Shown piece after piece: positions 15,598 through 25,698 of a DNA stretch of 64,000 bases (positions are counted from its first letter, which is position 1; each line of letters begins with the position of its first letter). This stretch comes from Clostridiales bacterium (lineage in GTDB: Bacteria > Bacillota > Clostridia > Lachnospirales > Lachnospiraceae), in NCBI GenBank assembly GCA_020859985.1, contig JAJBVD010000077.1, forward strand, positions 62,001-126,000. Direction: 5' to 3'. The notes beneath the pieces were generated by a model that ran no database searches, had not been told where the DNA came from, and was given only the letters and a program-made list of their open reading frames with translations. The position numbers and the translations under genes are program-made.

Positions 15598-17031
15598 TTA
15601 CTTCTCCGCTTCCTCCTGCTTTTTCAGCTGGCGGTACATATTCAGATCGATCGCTACCGCAATGATGAATGTAATCACCACAGCCGCCGGCATGGAAAGC
15701 AGAATACCATAAATACCGTTCTCCGAACCAAACAGCTGGCTGAACACCCACGGCAGGATCGCTGCCAACGGCACTGCAAGCACTACCTCACGAATCAGGG
15801 AAAGCACAGTTGACTGCACCGGTTTTCCGAGAGACTGCAGGAAAATAAAGGAAGCCTTGCAGACACAGTCCAGAGGAACCGCACACAGATAAATGCGGAA
15901 CGCCACCCGCGCAAATGCGTAGTACGTATCCGAATAACCGGTACCAAACAGGCTGATCAGCTGCGTCGGGAACAGTTCAAAAATCAGCAGTGCCACCAGA
16001 CCAACGCAGAACTCATAGGTCAGCAGCCGCTTCATGATCTCCCGGCAACGGTCAAACCGATGCGCACCGTAGTTGAAGCCGACGATCGGGATACATCCAG
16101 CTGCCATGCCGACAACAATCGAAATCATGATCTGGAAAAATTTCATGACAATACCGACTACTGCCATCGGCGTATCGCCGGTACCGCCCTCGCCAAACGC
16201 AGAAAGCGCGCCGTACTTCGCGACCATGTTGTTCATCACCGCCATTGAAAGCACGAGTGAAAACTGGCTTAAGAAACTGGTAAAGCCAAGCGGGATAAAT
16301 TTGGTAATCAGCTTTGTGCGGAGCGCGAAGCTGGCCTTTGAAAGCGTGACCTGCTTCATTCTGCACACATATACGATAGAAATCACAGCAGTAATCACCT
16401 GTCCGGCTACGGTCGCAACCGCAGCGCCCATCACATCCCACTTCAGGATAAAGATAGCAATCGGGTCAAGGATCACGTTCGCAATCGCACCCGCCAGCGT
16501 CGCGACCATCGCCACTCTCGGGCTGCCGTCTGAACGGATAATCGGGTTCATCGCCTGTCCGAACATATAGAACGGAACGCCAACCGCGATCCAGGTAAAG
16601 TACCGCTTCGCATAAGTTCTGGTCAGCTCCGAAACATCATCCGTCGCACCGAACATACGCAGGATCGGCGCCTGGAAGATCAGGTAAATCGCCATCAGGA
16701 CGATACCGCAGATGATCGTCAGGACAATCGCATTGCCGACCGTGCGGTGCGCCCGGTCGCTGTCGCGGCTTCCCAGACTGATACTCACGAACGAACAGGC
16801 ACCGTCGCCGATCATCGTAGCGATTGCCAGTGCCAGCACCGTCAGTGGAAATACAATATTTGTCGCGCCGTTGCCTTCCGCTCCGACACCCCAACCGATA
16901 AAGATCTGATCCACGATGTTGTAAAGTGCTGCTACCAGCAGCGAAATGATACACGGAATCGCGTAATTCAGCATCGTTTTCCCAATCGGAGCCGTGCTTA
17001 AGTCAAGCTCTTTCGTTTTGTTTTCAGACAT
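15598..17031 (-). CDS. MATE-family multidrug efflux transporter
   Basis: A 477-residue, 12-helix membrane protein with two homologous halves, e.g. PCIISLLVAALYNIVDQIFIG, then VFPLTVLALAIATMIGDGAC in half one and GFTSFLSQFSLVLSMAVMNN in half two; this is the clostridial NorM/MepA-like group of Na+/H+ drug antiporters. The ATG at 17029-17031 is preceded by GGGAG at slightly long spacing. The ~250-nt leader contains a terminator hairpin and other stems, so expression is probably attenuated. Substrate unknown. Confidence 0.93.
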   Translation of the reverse strand: MSENKTKELDLSTAPIGKTMLNYAIPCIISLLVAALYNIVDQIFIGWGVGAEGNGATNIVFPLTVLALAIATMIGDGACSFVSISLGSRDSDRAHRTVGNAIVLTIICGIVLMAIYLIFQAPILRMFGATDDVSELTRTYAKRYFTWIAVGVPFYMFGQAMNPIIRSDGSPRVAMVATLAGAIANVILDPIAIFILKWDVMGAAVATVAGQVITAVISIVYVCRMKQVTLSKASFALRTKLITKFIPLGFTSFLSQFSLVLSMAVMNNMVAKYGALSAFGEGGTGDTPMAVVGIVMKFFQIMISIVVGMAAGCIPIVGFNYGAHRFDRCREIMKRLLTYEFCVGLVALLIFELFPTQLISLFGTGYSDTYYAFARVAFRIYLCAVPLDCVCKASFIFLQSLGKPVQSTVLSLIREVVLAVPLAAILPWVFSQLFGSENGIYGILLSMPAAVVITFIIAVAIDLNMYRQLKKQEEAEK

Positions 17032-17220
17032 AAAAATTACTCCCTTTCTTTCTGGATCTGATAACGTGCGCTGCGTGTAATCGGGCAGGAGGCGTCTCGC
17101 TGTCTCCTGCTCGTCCGCGCCGTTGCTGAGCACCAGTGGCGCTCGTTTAGCAACGACCGAAGCGGTAGCGCAGACCCGCGAGTGGCAAAGCCACTAATTT
17201 CCTGTCGCGGCCGTGCGCAT

Positions 17221-17256
17221 AAAAAAGACGTAAATCCCTTTTCCTGGATTTACGCC
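17221..17256 (-). terminator. Attenuator-like terminator in the MATE leader
   Basis: GGCGTAAATCC and GGGATTTACGTC form an 11-bp stem (17227-17256) followed by TTTTTT (17221-17226) on the minus strand. It lies only ~20-55 nt after the expected start of transcription and ~190 nt before the MATE ATG, so it would block expression unless read through. The leader downstream adds further stems (e.g. AGTGGC/GCCACT at 17181). Confidence 0.75.
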
Positions 17257-17273
17257 TTTCACTGCCACGCGGT

Positions 17274-17309
17274 TTGACTTTATTATAAATCTTTTCAGCA
17301 TAAAGTCAA
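17274..17309 (-). promoter_or_regulatory. MATE promoter within a perfect inverted repeat
   Basis: TTGACT (17304-17309), 16-nt spacer, TATAAT (17282-17287) on the minus strand. The promoter is bracketed by a perfect 10-bp inverted repeat TTGACTTTAT-N16-ATAAAGTCAA (17274-17309), which may be a repressor site. Confidence 0.72.
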
Positions 17310-17334
17310 GGTTCCTTGAAAGTAGAAATTTTTC

Positions 17335-17357
17335 AAAAAAACAAAGACTCTTTGTTT
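17335..17357 (-). terminator. Terminator after the PHP-domain gene
   Basis: Minus strand AAACAAAGAGTCTTTGTTTTTTT: a 7-bp A/T-rich stem followed by U-run, 128 bp after the PHP gene stop. Confidence 0.55.
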
Positions 17358-17421
17358 CATTTTGCCCAAAATGTAACGGTCCGTTTCCCCATCAGAGTAC
17401 AGTTTCGTCACTCAATTGCTC

Positions 17422-17448
17422 ACAACTGTTCAATGTTTTCACCGTTAC
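17422..17448. repeat. Decayed copy of the 27-bp palindrome
   Basis: Arms read ACAACTG and CCGTTAC with the same 13-nt spacing; AACTGTTCAATGTTTTCAC keeps most family positions. The remainder of 17358-17484 holds no gene. Confidence 0.5.
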
Positions 17449-17484
17449 TTTATGCTCGCAATTGTTCAACGCCTTACAGATACT

Positions 17485-18201
17485 CTACCTAAAACGGTTG
17501 ATATAGGTCTTATACTCCTCTACAGAACGGTTCACGACCAGTTTCTCCGGAAAATCAAGTTCTGCAAGCAGTTGCTCTGAATAAATATGATTCCCTACAT
17601 CGACCGCGCAGTGCGCATCACTGTCCAAAATAATGGGCGTCCCATATTTTTTACAGTACTTTAACATCTCTCGGTCATTCTCCCACGCATTCTCACGGGA
17701 ACATCCCGGAGCCAATGAATGATTATTCAGTTCCAGAAGAACATGTTGCTCCTTTGCGGCCGCCGCCAACACTTCGTAATCCACAGGATATCTGCCGTCA
17801 TCCGGATGCCCGATGATATTCACAAACGGATTCTCCATCGCTTTCAGCAGTGCCTGTGTATTCTCGCTGCGGCTCCCCGGCTCAATGCACGGTGTATGCA
17901 GACTTGCAACCACTACATCCATCCTTTCCAGCAGCCACTGTTCCATATCCACTTTACCGTCATAATCCATGATGTTAGCTTCCACACCAAACATCACTTC
18001 AATACCAAAAAGCTGACGCGGAAGGACCTTCAGATTCATAAAATAAAGTTCATGACAGGTGCCCGGCATCTCCTTCGCGTGCTCCGTAATGCCGAGCAGC
18101 TTCAAGCCCTTTCCGGCCGCGTCCTGCGCCATCTCGTAAATCGTATTGTAAGCATGACCGCTCGCCAGTGTGTGCGTGTGTGAGTCAAGTAAGTAATCCA
18201 T
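17485..18201 (-). CDS. PHP-domain phosphatase, YcdX-like
   Basis: A 238-residue PHP phosphoesterase. Metal ligands are visible as MDYLLDSHTHTLASGHAYNT, GITEHAKEMPG, EANIMDYDG, VVASLHTPC, IIGHPDDGRYPVD and ILDSDAHCAVDVG, the last being the DxH motif of the family. YcdX-type enzymes have a trinuclear metal site; the physiological substrate is not settled. The ATG at 18199-18201 has GGAGATG upstream; a longer frame starting at 18228 is less likely. Single gene with its own terminator. Confidence 0.9.
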   Translation of the reverse strand: MDYLLDSHTHTLASGHAYNTIYEMAQDAAGKGLKLLGITEHAKEMPGTCHELYFMNLKVLPRQLFGIEVMFGVEANIMDYDGKVDMEQWLLERMDVVVASLHTPCIEPGSRSENTQALLKAMENPFVNIIGHPDDGRYPVDYEVLAAAAKEQHVLLELNNHSLAPGCSRENAWENDREMLKYCKKYGTPIILDSDAHCAVDVGNHIYSEQLLAELDFPEKLVVNRSVEEYKTYINRFR

Positions 18202-18395
18202 GGTGTCATCTCCTGTACAAACCATCAAAAAGCTATTATCCTAATTTTTCTTTGGTGTGCTTTCATTATAGGCAAAATGCAGCATCTATGCAAGCAAAAA
18301 TTCTGTTTCGGGTAGCTATTTATTTCGACATAATTCAACTTCACAATTATGGGGCTAATCCTCCATTTTGTGCAGAATGCCGCCCGGCGAAGGAA

Positions 18396-18425
18396 AAGGT
18401 CCATTTCAAATGGCATCGGACCAGT
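18396..18425 (-). terminator. Possible terminator after mutM
   Basis: Minus strand GGTCC...CCATTTGAAATGG...GGACC followed by TTTTCC. Modest stem and short U-run. The 18202-18462 gap shows nothing else. Confidence 0.4.
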
Positions 18426-18462
18426 TTCCTTCTGCACTACAAAAACCTTTTCCGACTGATTC

Positions 18463-19287
18463 TCAGTTCTGGCAGTTCGGACAAAACACACTGCTGCGTC
18501 CTCCCGTTACACATCTGCACAGAGATTTCCCGCACTTCACGCATGCTTCTCCTGCCTTTCCATAGACTCTCAGATATGGTGTGTTTCGATAATCTTTCCC
18601 CTTTCCGGCAAGATATTCTTCCGACGTCATACTGTTCCGGTCGATAAAGTATTCCAGCTGTTCCGGTATCTCACGCGCAAGCATCTCCCATTCACGATCT
18701 GTCAAGGTATTCGCCGGTTTTAAAGGGTGGATTCCCGACGCAAACAGAATTTCATCCGAATAAATATTTCCGATACCGGCAACGACCTTTTGTTCCAACA
18801 GACATTCCTTGATCGGCTTTTTCCGTTTTCCAAGATTGGCGATCAGATATTTGCTGTCAAAGTCCCTGTCAAAAGGTTCTTTCCCCAAATTGCCAATACC
18901 AGTCACGGTATCATCCTCATCTGCCCTCAGATACCAGAACCTGCCAAATCTTCTGGTATCCACAAACCGCAGTTCCCAGCCGTTCTCCATCTGCAAAATC
19001 ACATGGGTGTGCTTTTCCATCTCCATATCCGGCGGTGTGAACAAAAGACAGCCGGTCATTCTCAGGTGAAGCGAAATGCGATCTCCGCTTTCCAGCCGTA
19101 TCGTCAAAAATTTCCCTCTTCGGTCCACGCCCGCCACAACCTGGTTTCGCAGTGCACGGATAAATGTATCCGCATCCGGATAGGCCACGACCTCTGGGCG
19201 GTTTACAATAACACTTCTTACAGAGAGCCCGCGGATCTGGGGCTCCAGGATTCTTCTTACAGTTTCTACTTCCGGCAATTCCGGCAT
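18463..19287 (-). CDS. mutM: Formamidopyrimidine-DNA glycosylase
   Basis: MutM/Fpg excises oxidised purines such as 8-oxoG and nicks the abasic site. The 274-residue product begins MPELPEVETVRRIL (catalytic Pro/Glu), has the conserved Lys in DRRGKFLTIRL, the intercalation region in RISLHLRMTGCLL, the helix-two-turn-helix VVAGIGNIYSDEILF, and a complete C-terminal zinc finger (CVKCGKSLCRC ... VFCPNCQ). ATG with AAGGAGG upstream. It lies beside, and is transcribed in the same direction as, the CRISPR locus. Confidence 0.96.
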   Translation of the reverse strand: MPELPEVETVRRILEPQIRGLSVRSVIVNRPEVVAYPDADTFIRALRNQVVAGVDRRGKFLTIRLESGDRISLHLRMTGCLLFTPPDMEMEKHTHVILQMENGWELRFVDTRRFGRFWYLRADEDDTVTGIGNLGKEPFDRDFDSKYLIANLGKRKKPIKECLLEQKVVAGIGNIYSDEILFASGIHPLKPANTLTDREWEMLAREIPEQLEYFIDRNSMTSEEYLAGKGKDYRNTPYLRVYGKAGEACVKCGKSLCRCVTGGRSSVFCPNCQN

Positions 19288-19514
19288 CTGGGTTTTTCCT
19301 CCTTCATTCAGATTACTATTTTTACATGGAATAGAGTTCCTCCTGTTTCAGAGCATTCAGCGCGAACATTTAAGCAACGACAACTACCGCATTCTGAAAA
19401 AGAGTAAGATGCTTACATTCTTAACATTGATTATAAAATGTTATTTGAGGCTAGTCATTTCATCGATTTATTCTGCGCTTAAGTATAATCAAATGACTGT
19501 ATGGCAATCCACCA

Positions 19515-20763
19515 AGATCATCCCCGCTCGTGCGGGGAATGCGCAAGAGGCCTGAAAGAACGTACCTGCGTTGTAGGATCACCCCGCCTACACGGGGAAC
19601 ACTACGTATAGGTTCCTGCATCAAAGCTTTCCCCGGAATCACCCCCGCCTATGCGGGGAACACCAGCTCGGAATGCTGTTCATCGACGAACCCCCGGGAT
19701 CACCCCCCGCCTGCGCGGGGAACACGATGCTCCCTCGCTTCCTTTTCCATCAGGAACAGGATCACCCCCGCCTGCGCGGGGAACACTTTACCGCTAAACT
19801 AAGCTGCTTTCCTTATACGGGATCACCCCCGCTTACGCGGGGAACACCTGCCCAGGCTCCTGCGAATAGGCGGGAAGACAGGATCACCCCCGCTTACGCG
19901 GGGAACACCTTGTTTACAGGTATCTGCATATTCATCCTCCGGGATCACCCCCGCTTACGCGGGGAACACGCTATTCTTTGCAAAATGCCCCTGCTTACCG
20001 CAGGATCACCCCCGCTTACGCGGGGAACACGCAATCACCCTCATGAAAATACCAGTTGATGGAGGATCACCCCCGCTTACGCGGGGAACACTTACACCGT
20101 CAACGGATTTAACGGAATTTACCAGGATCACCCCCGCTTACGCGGGGAACACGAACATAATAACCGTGCGGGGCGTTCCGGGCATAGGATCACCCCCGCT
20201 TACGCGGGGAACACCTGCGTTCATGATCTGGACGAGATTATGCTGCAGGATCACCCCCGCTTACGCGGGGAACACTGACCCGATGGAAAACGGATTTTTG
20301 CTCAGATAGGATCACCCCCGCTTACGCGGGGAACACTTATTGCTGAAAATTTGCGCTGCGCCACAAACAGGATCACCCCCGCTTACGCGGGGAACACTGC
20401 CCTGTACGCCAGTCTGGCGTATTCCGAATAGGATCACCCCCGCTTACGCGGGGAACACCTTCACACTCCGAGGAAAGGACGGCGGCACATAGGATCACCC
20501 CCGCTTACGCGGGGAACACGCAAGATGAAGCAGAGGAAGCTATCGCAGATTAGGATCACCCCCGCTTACGCGGGGAACACCTTATCAATCAGAGATACTA
20601 AGCGACGTGCAAGGGATCACCCCCGCTTACGCGGGGAACACCGAATGTATCTTTCGAGGAAGCGGAAGAACTGAGGATCACCCCCGCTTACGCGGGGAAC
20701 ACTCTGTCGGTACTGTGAGTGAAGATGCGGTTATCGGATCACCCCCGCTTACGCGGGGAACAC
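19515..20763 (-). CRISPR. Type I-E CRISPR array: 21 repeats, 20 spacers of 33 bp
   Basis: Repeats of 28 bp (plus strand GGATCACCCCC... with palindromic core CCCCGCTTACGCGGGG and end GGGGAACAC) recur every 61 bp. Sixteen repeats from 19820 to 20763 are identical; the five at 19515-19786 are variant: the terminal one is strongly decayed, the second lacks one C (27 bp), the fourth has an extra C (29 bp). All spacers are 33 bp. Decay at the low-coordinate end marks it as the trailer, so the array is transcribed on the minus strand and new spacers enter next to cas2. The repeat hairpin fits cleavage by the Cas6e encoded nearby. Confidence 0.98.
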
Positions 20764-20783
20764 ACTAAAAAGATCCCGTAAAA

Positions 20784-21700
20784 TCAACCTTTCCTCTTAA
20801 GCTCCGTTTCAAATCCATTTAACTTTGGAAGAAGCTGAGCCAGAAGCATAACATCTTCAAGCGCCCGATGCTGCACCACTGCGCCAATTCCGTAACTGGC
20901 CAACGCATTCGAAAACTTATAGTTTTCGAGAAACATTTTCTCCTTTTTCACCAAAGGCAAAATGTCAATACACCTTTTATTTTTCCAATCCAGACCTACT
21001 CTGCTAAATTCACTTTCCAAGAACTTAATATCAAACCTGACATTGTACCCAACCAAGGGTAAATCCTCAACAAAGCAAGCAAAATCTTCCATACTTTTCT
21101 TCCTGTCGCATCCATCAGCGGCAAGCATTTGTGTTGTAATGCCCGTTAATTCTGTTATAAAATCAGGCACATTTTCTTCAACATGAAGCAACCGATGAAA
21201 TTCTTCCGTATGATCCCCCTCTACTTTAAGAGCGCCAATCTCAATGATTTGATTCTTTTCCTCATCAAGACCTGTTGTTTCCAAATCTAACAAAACATAA
21301 GCGGACGTGGAACTGTTTTGATTCGATTTTGAATTATTTTTTTTATTTTCTGACTTATACCGCATGTGTGACTGAAATGCCTTGCTGAAACCATGCCTTC
21401 CTTCGTTTTCATCGCCTCTCTGATGAAGAGGGTATCGGACAAGAGGTAACCCATCTAGTTCAAATACCTCTTGTTTTGTCTGGTAACTATCGAAAGTGTA
21501 CCCAATCTCATTTCTGGCGGCATAACTGATTGTAGCCTCTCCCTTTTGAACATTGTCACAGACATGCTGCCATAATTGTTCTCGCACACGACTGTTAAAA
21601 TTACCAACATAAACGCCTGAAGCAATCTCCTGCATCCACTTTGTTAACTCGCCTCGAAGGGAATCAGGAACATTCGTCAATGTGATCACGGTAAAAGGCA

Positions 21701-21701
<1 letters not shown>
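20784..21701 (-). CDS. cas2: Cas2 fused to a DnaQ-like DEDDh exonuclease
   Basis: Residues 1-~95 are the I-E type Cas2 (MPFTVITLTNVPDSLRGELT, then GVYVGNFNSRVREQLWQHV). A polar linker (KSENKKNNSKSNQNSSTS, ~115-132) leads to an exonuclease domain with ExoI-III motifs: LLDLETTGLD (Asp/Glu), LVGYNVRFDIKFLE (Asp) and HRALEDVMLL (His and Asp). Cas2 builds the Cas1-Cas2 integrase; fused DEDDh domains trim 3' overhangs of prespacers (known for such fusions). The ATG overlaps the cas1 stop by one base (TAATG). The stop is 20 bp from the first CRISPR repeat. Confidence 0.96.
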
Positions 21702-23265
<1,564 letters not shown>

Positions 23266-23285
<20 letters not shown>

Positions 23286-24021
23286 ATTCTTCCTCCATCA
23301 ATGCCGTAAAGGCATCATGTTCTGTTTGTATGTCAGGCGTTACATAATCCGGATTAGCAATCCAGATACTCTTATGACTCTCAAATCTCAGTTCGTGCTG
23401 CCGTCCCATCTGCGAGAACGAGATCGGCTGATCACGTCTGAGCGCTCTCTGACTTTCTTCTGGTATGCAGGCTGCATCACCATAAACATCCAGTCGAATT
23501 TTTTCCTGCCCTGATTTTCTTTTCCGGTACCAGTCAGCCGCTATCCAGGGCCATTCTCTGATTTGGTCAAATGCTGCTCCTTCATAAAGCCCCAACAAAA
23601 AATCATAATTAACCGGGCAAGATCTTCTGCCATAAAAGAGCTGGAAGTACGGCCGCTTTAGTGCCTCATAAATACGCTTTGTCAAATCATCTTCCCCCTC
23701 CAGCGCAACCAGGAAGGCCGCATCTTCTAAATAATAACGGTATGTTACATAATTGCGTTCATGGTCACCTGTTTTCTTATATTTAGCGGCAATCTGAAAT
23801 TCTTTGCTCATCTGTCCGACCTGATCCACTCGGAAGAGTATACGTAGATTTCGCAGTTCCTGAAGTTTAGCCGTTTCTTCTCTCCGAATACCCAATGCAG
23901 CCGCTATTAAACCGATAACTGCCCCTTTGGATGGATGATCATCTGTGTGACGTGTCTCGAAATGAGAATCGGTTCCATAGGACTGTAGTGGTCCTTGAAA
24001 CTTCATTAGAATTGTTTTCAA
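23266..24021 (-). CDS. cas5e: Cascade subunit Cas5e (CasD)
   Basis: Cas5e caps the 5' handle of the crRNA. The 251-residue product shows MKFQGPLQSYGTDSHFETRH, then HPSKGAVIGLIAAALGIRRE and FQLFYGRRSCPVN, standard for CasD. The chosen start is a TTG at 24019-24021, because it keeps the whole first beta strand and has AGAGGCGGGTG upstream; the next ATG (24006) has no ribosome site. The TTG overlaps the cas7e stop (TTGA). Confidence 0.93.
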
Positions 24022-25121
24022 TTCAAATCACCCGCCTCTTTCAGACAGCTTTCAATTTTCTGCCCGGCTTTCTGCAGAAGGTCTTTCAGATTATCACAGG
24101 TTTCTCCTATTCCGTCGATAGATTGTTCTGTCACATTAAGGAAGAAATTACCAAGCGGTTCATCAACAAACTTTCCAGTCTTCTCGTATTCTGCTGCCAA
24201 CTTTTCAATCGACCTATTCACATAGCCACTTCCTGCCCTTACCTGAACCGGCTTTTCAAACGCAGATACGAGATTAACCGGCCGGTCTTCCCGCAAAGTA
24301 ACCATAACAAAGCTCGGAAGAGTCTGATTTGCAAATGTATTGATCTTTCCTGTCGGCATCGAGTTTGAAAATGCTTCAATAAAAAGTTTGCACGCAGCTA
24401 CTGTAGATGCTTCATCGCCCAACATATTTGTAAATTCATGAACAGCTATATTAGCATATCGGTACAACGTGGATGAATTATACTCGATATTCCCCAACAT
24501 ACCCGCACCTGACTGATCTTCCGGAGAAAGATCATCCATAGCTGTATAATAATCAAATTCTGTCTGAACAGCATGTGTTGAAATTGCATGTGCGACCTGG
24601 CAGGCGGCGTCTGTATTTAATTTCGGATCATCCGCTACCATACGGCCAAACAGAGCAATGTCGATCTCCGGATTATCAGCAAGGATTTGCTGAAGTTCCT
24701 TTTTGTCATTCTTAGTGTATTTTCCATCCACTATTGCCTTTGCTAACATCTCAGCCTGTCGATTGCCCATAAAAAAGAGAGCTTTTGCCACATGGTCCTT
24801 TGTTGTAGAAATCCCCGCGTTATTCAATGCATTTTCTGCTTCCTTAAATGCAGTGTCATAATCCATTTCAGGTACCAGCGCCACAACCTTTTTAGCCACA
24901 TATGAAACGATGTCTTTGGTGCGAACACCAACTCCAGCTTCCGGGCTATTCTCATGGAAATAGCCGCGCATTGCCCTCTTCCATGCCTGTGAACTTACTC
25001 TTGCCCTGCGAACACCACCATACTGGGCTGTCTTTGGACTCCCTGTGTCATCTCTGTTGATATTCGATGGCGGCAGTACCTGAATTACGTGTACATCCAT
25101 GTAAAGTCTCTTGTTAGTCAT
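24018..25121 (-). CDS. cas7e: Cascade backbone subunit Cas7e (CasC)
   Basis: Six copies of Cas7e coat the spacer part of the crRNA in Cascade. The 367-residue protein starts MTNKRLYMDVHVIQVLPPSN with NRDDTGSPKTAQYGGVRRAR and VSSQAWKRAMRGYF, the conserved CasC opening. Further landmarks are DAACQVAHAISTHAVQTEFD and GMLGNIEYNSSTLYRYANI. The ATG overlaps the cse2 end by 8 bp. Confidence 0.97.
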   Translation of the reverse strand: MTNKRLYMDVHVIQVLPPSNINRDDTGSPKTAQYGGVRRARVSSQAWKRAMRGYFHENSPEAGVGVRTKDIVSYVAKKVVALVPEMDYDTAFKEAENALNNAGISTTKDHVAKALFFMGNRQAEMLAKAIVDGKYTKNDKKELQQILADNPEIDIALFGRMVADDPKLNTDAACQVAHAISTHAVQTEFDYYTAMDDLSPEDQSGAGMLGNIEYNSSTLYRYANIAVHEFTNMLGDEASTVAACKLFIEAFSNSMPTGKINTFANQTLPSFVMVTLREDRPVNLVSAFEKPVQVRAGSGYVNRSIEKLAAEYEKTGKFVDEPLGNFFLNVTEQSIDGIGETCDNLKDLLQKAGQKIESCLKEAGDLN

Positions 25122-25698
25122 TGTTTTCTTCTCCTTTTGAATTGACTCGATAATATTCTCTTGACCAGGTCAGACGGATTCGTTCTTTTCCATCTTCCCA
25201 ATGAATAAAGCGATAAATATCCATTGCCAGCTTTGCGAAATCGACGGTTCCGCTCTTTGTTTTTGACTTATATAAACGGAGCATGTAACGCAAATGCACT
25301 TGAAATTCTTCTTCCGTATCTGCCAGAATCATAGCATTAAAACGCCGGTCAACCGATCCACTATCTCCACCTGTTCTAAGTATTGATAGAGAGCTTCCAA
25401 AGTTTTGACCAGTTTTTGATTCGTTATGAACTGAATCACTTCTTCCTTGCTGCAAAAGAGCATACAATTGCAGGCTCCAGATAATCGCTTTCTCCTCATC
25501 TGACAGTGTCGCAGAGTGTCCCAAAAGTTCTTCCGGGATCATTTCAAACAGAAAAGGATAAGTCTCAACCAAATCCGATTTTCCTATTGACCCCCGCATT
25601 TTTGCAAGCTTGGCTTTTCCCGATGAATAGTCCAGTTGACTATATATGTTCACGATAACAGAATTTACACTTTTTCCTATTGCCTTTTCCGTACTCAT
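25114..25698 (-). CDS. cse2: Cascade small subunit Cse2 (CasB)
   Basis: Cse2 forms the dimeric belly of Cascade and stabilises the R-loop. The 194-residue, mostly helical protein has AKLAKMRGSIGKSDLVETYP and FGSSLSILRTGGDSGSVDRR, then the C-terminal block VDFAKLAMDIYRFIHWEDGK and RLTWSREYY. These fit CasB. The ATG overlaps the cse1 stop by one base (TAATG). Confidence 0.92.
   Translation of the reverse strand: MSTEKAIGKSVNSVIVNIYSQLDYSSGKAKLAKMRGSIGKSDLVETYPFLFEMIPEELLGHSATLSDEEKAIIWSLQLYALLQQGRSDSVHNESKTGQNFGSSLSILRTGGDSGSVDRRFNAMILADTEEEFQVHLRYMLRLYKSKTKSGTVDFAKLAMDIYRFIHWEDGKERIRLTWSREYYRVNSKGEENND

Noticed and set aside
17160-17260. Known guanidine or other efflux riboswitch in the MATE leader
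   Set aside because: I could not match the conserved motifs of the ykkC, mini-ykkC or yjdF classes; only a generic attenuator is claimed.
19530-20309. Plus-strand ORFs across the CRISPR array with repeating ITPAYAGNT/GSPPLTRGT peptides
   Set aside because: They are translations of the CRISPR repeats, a known artefact.
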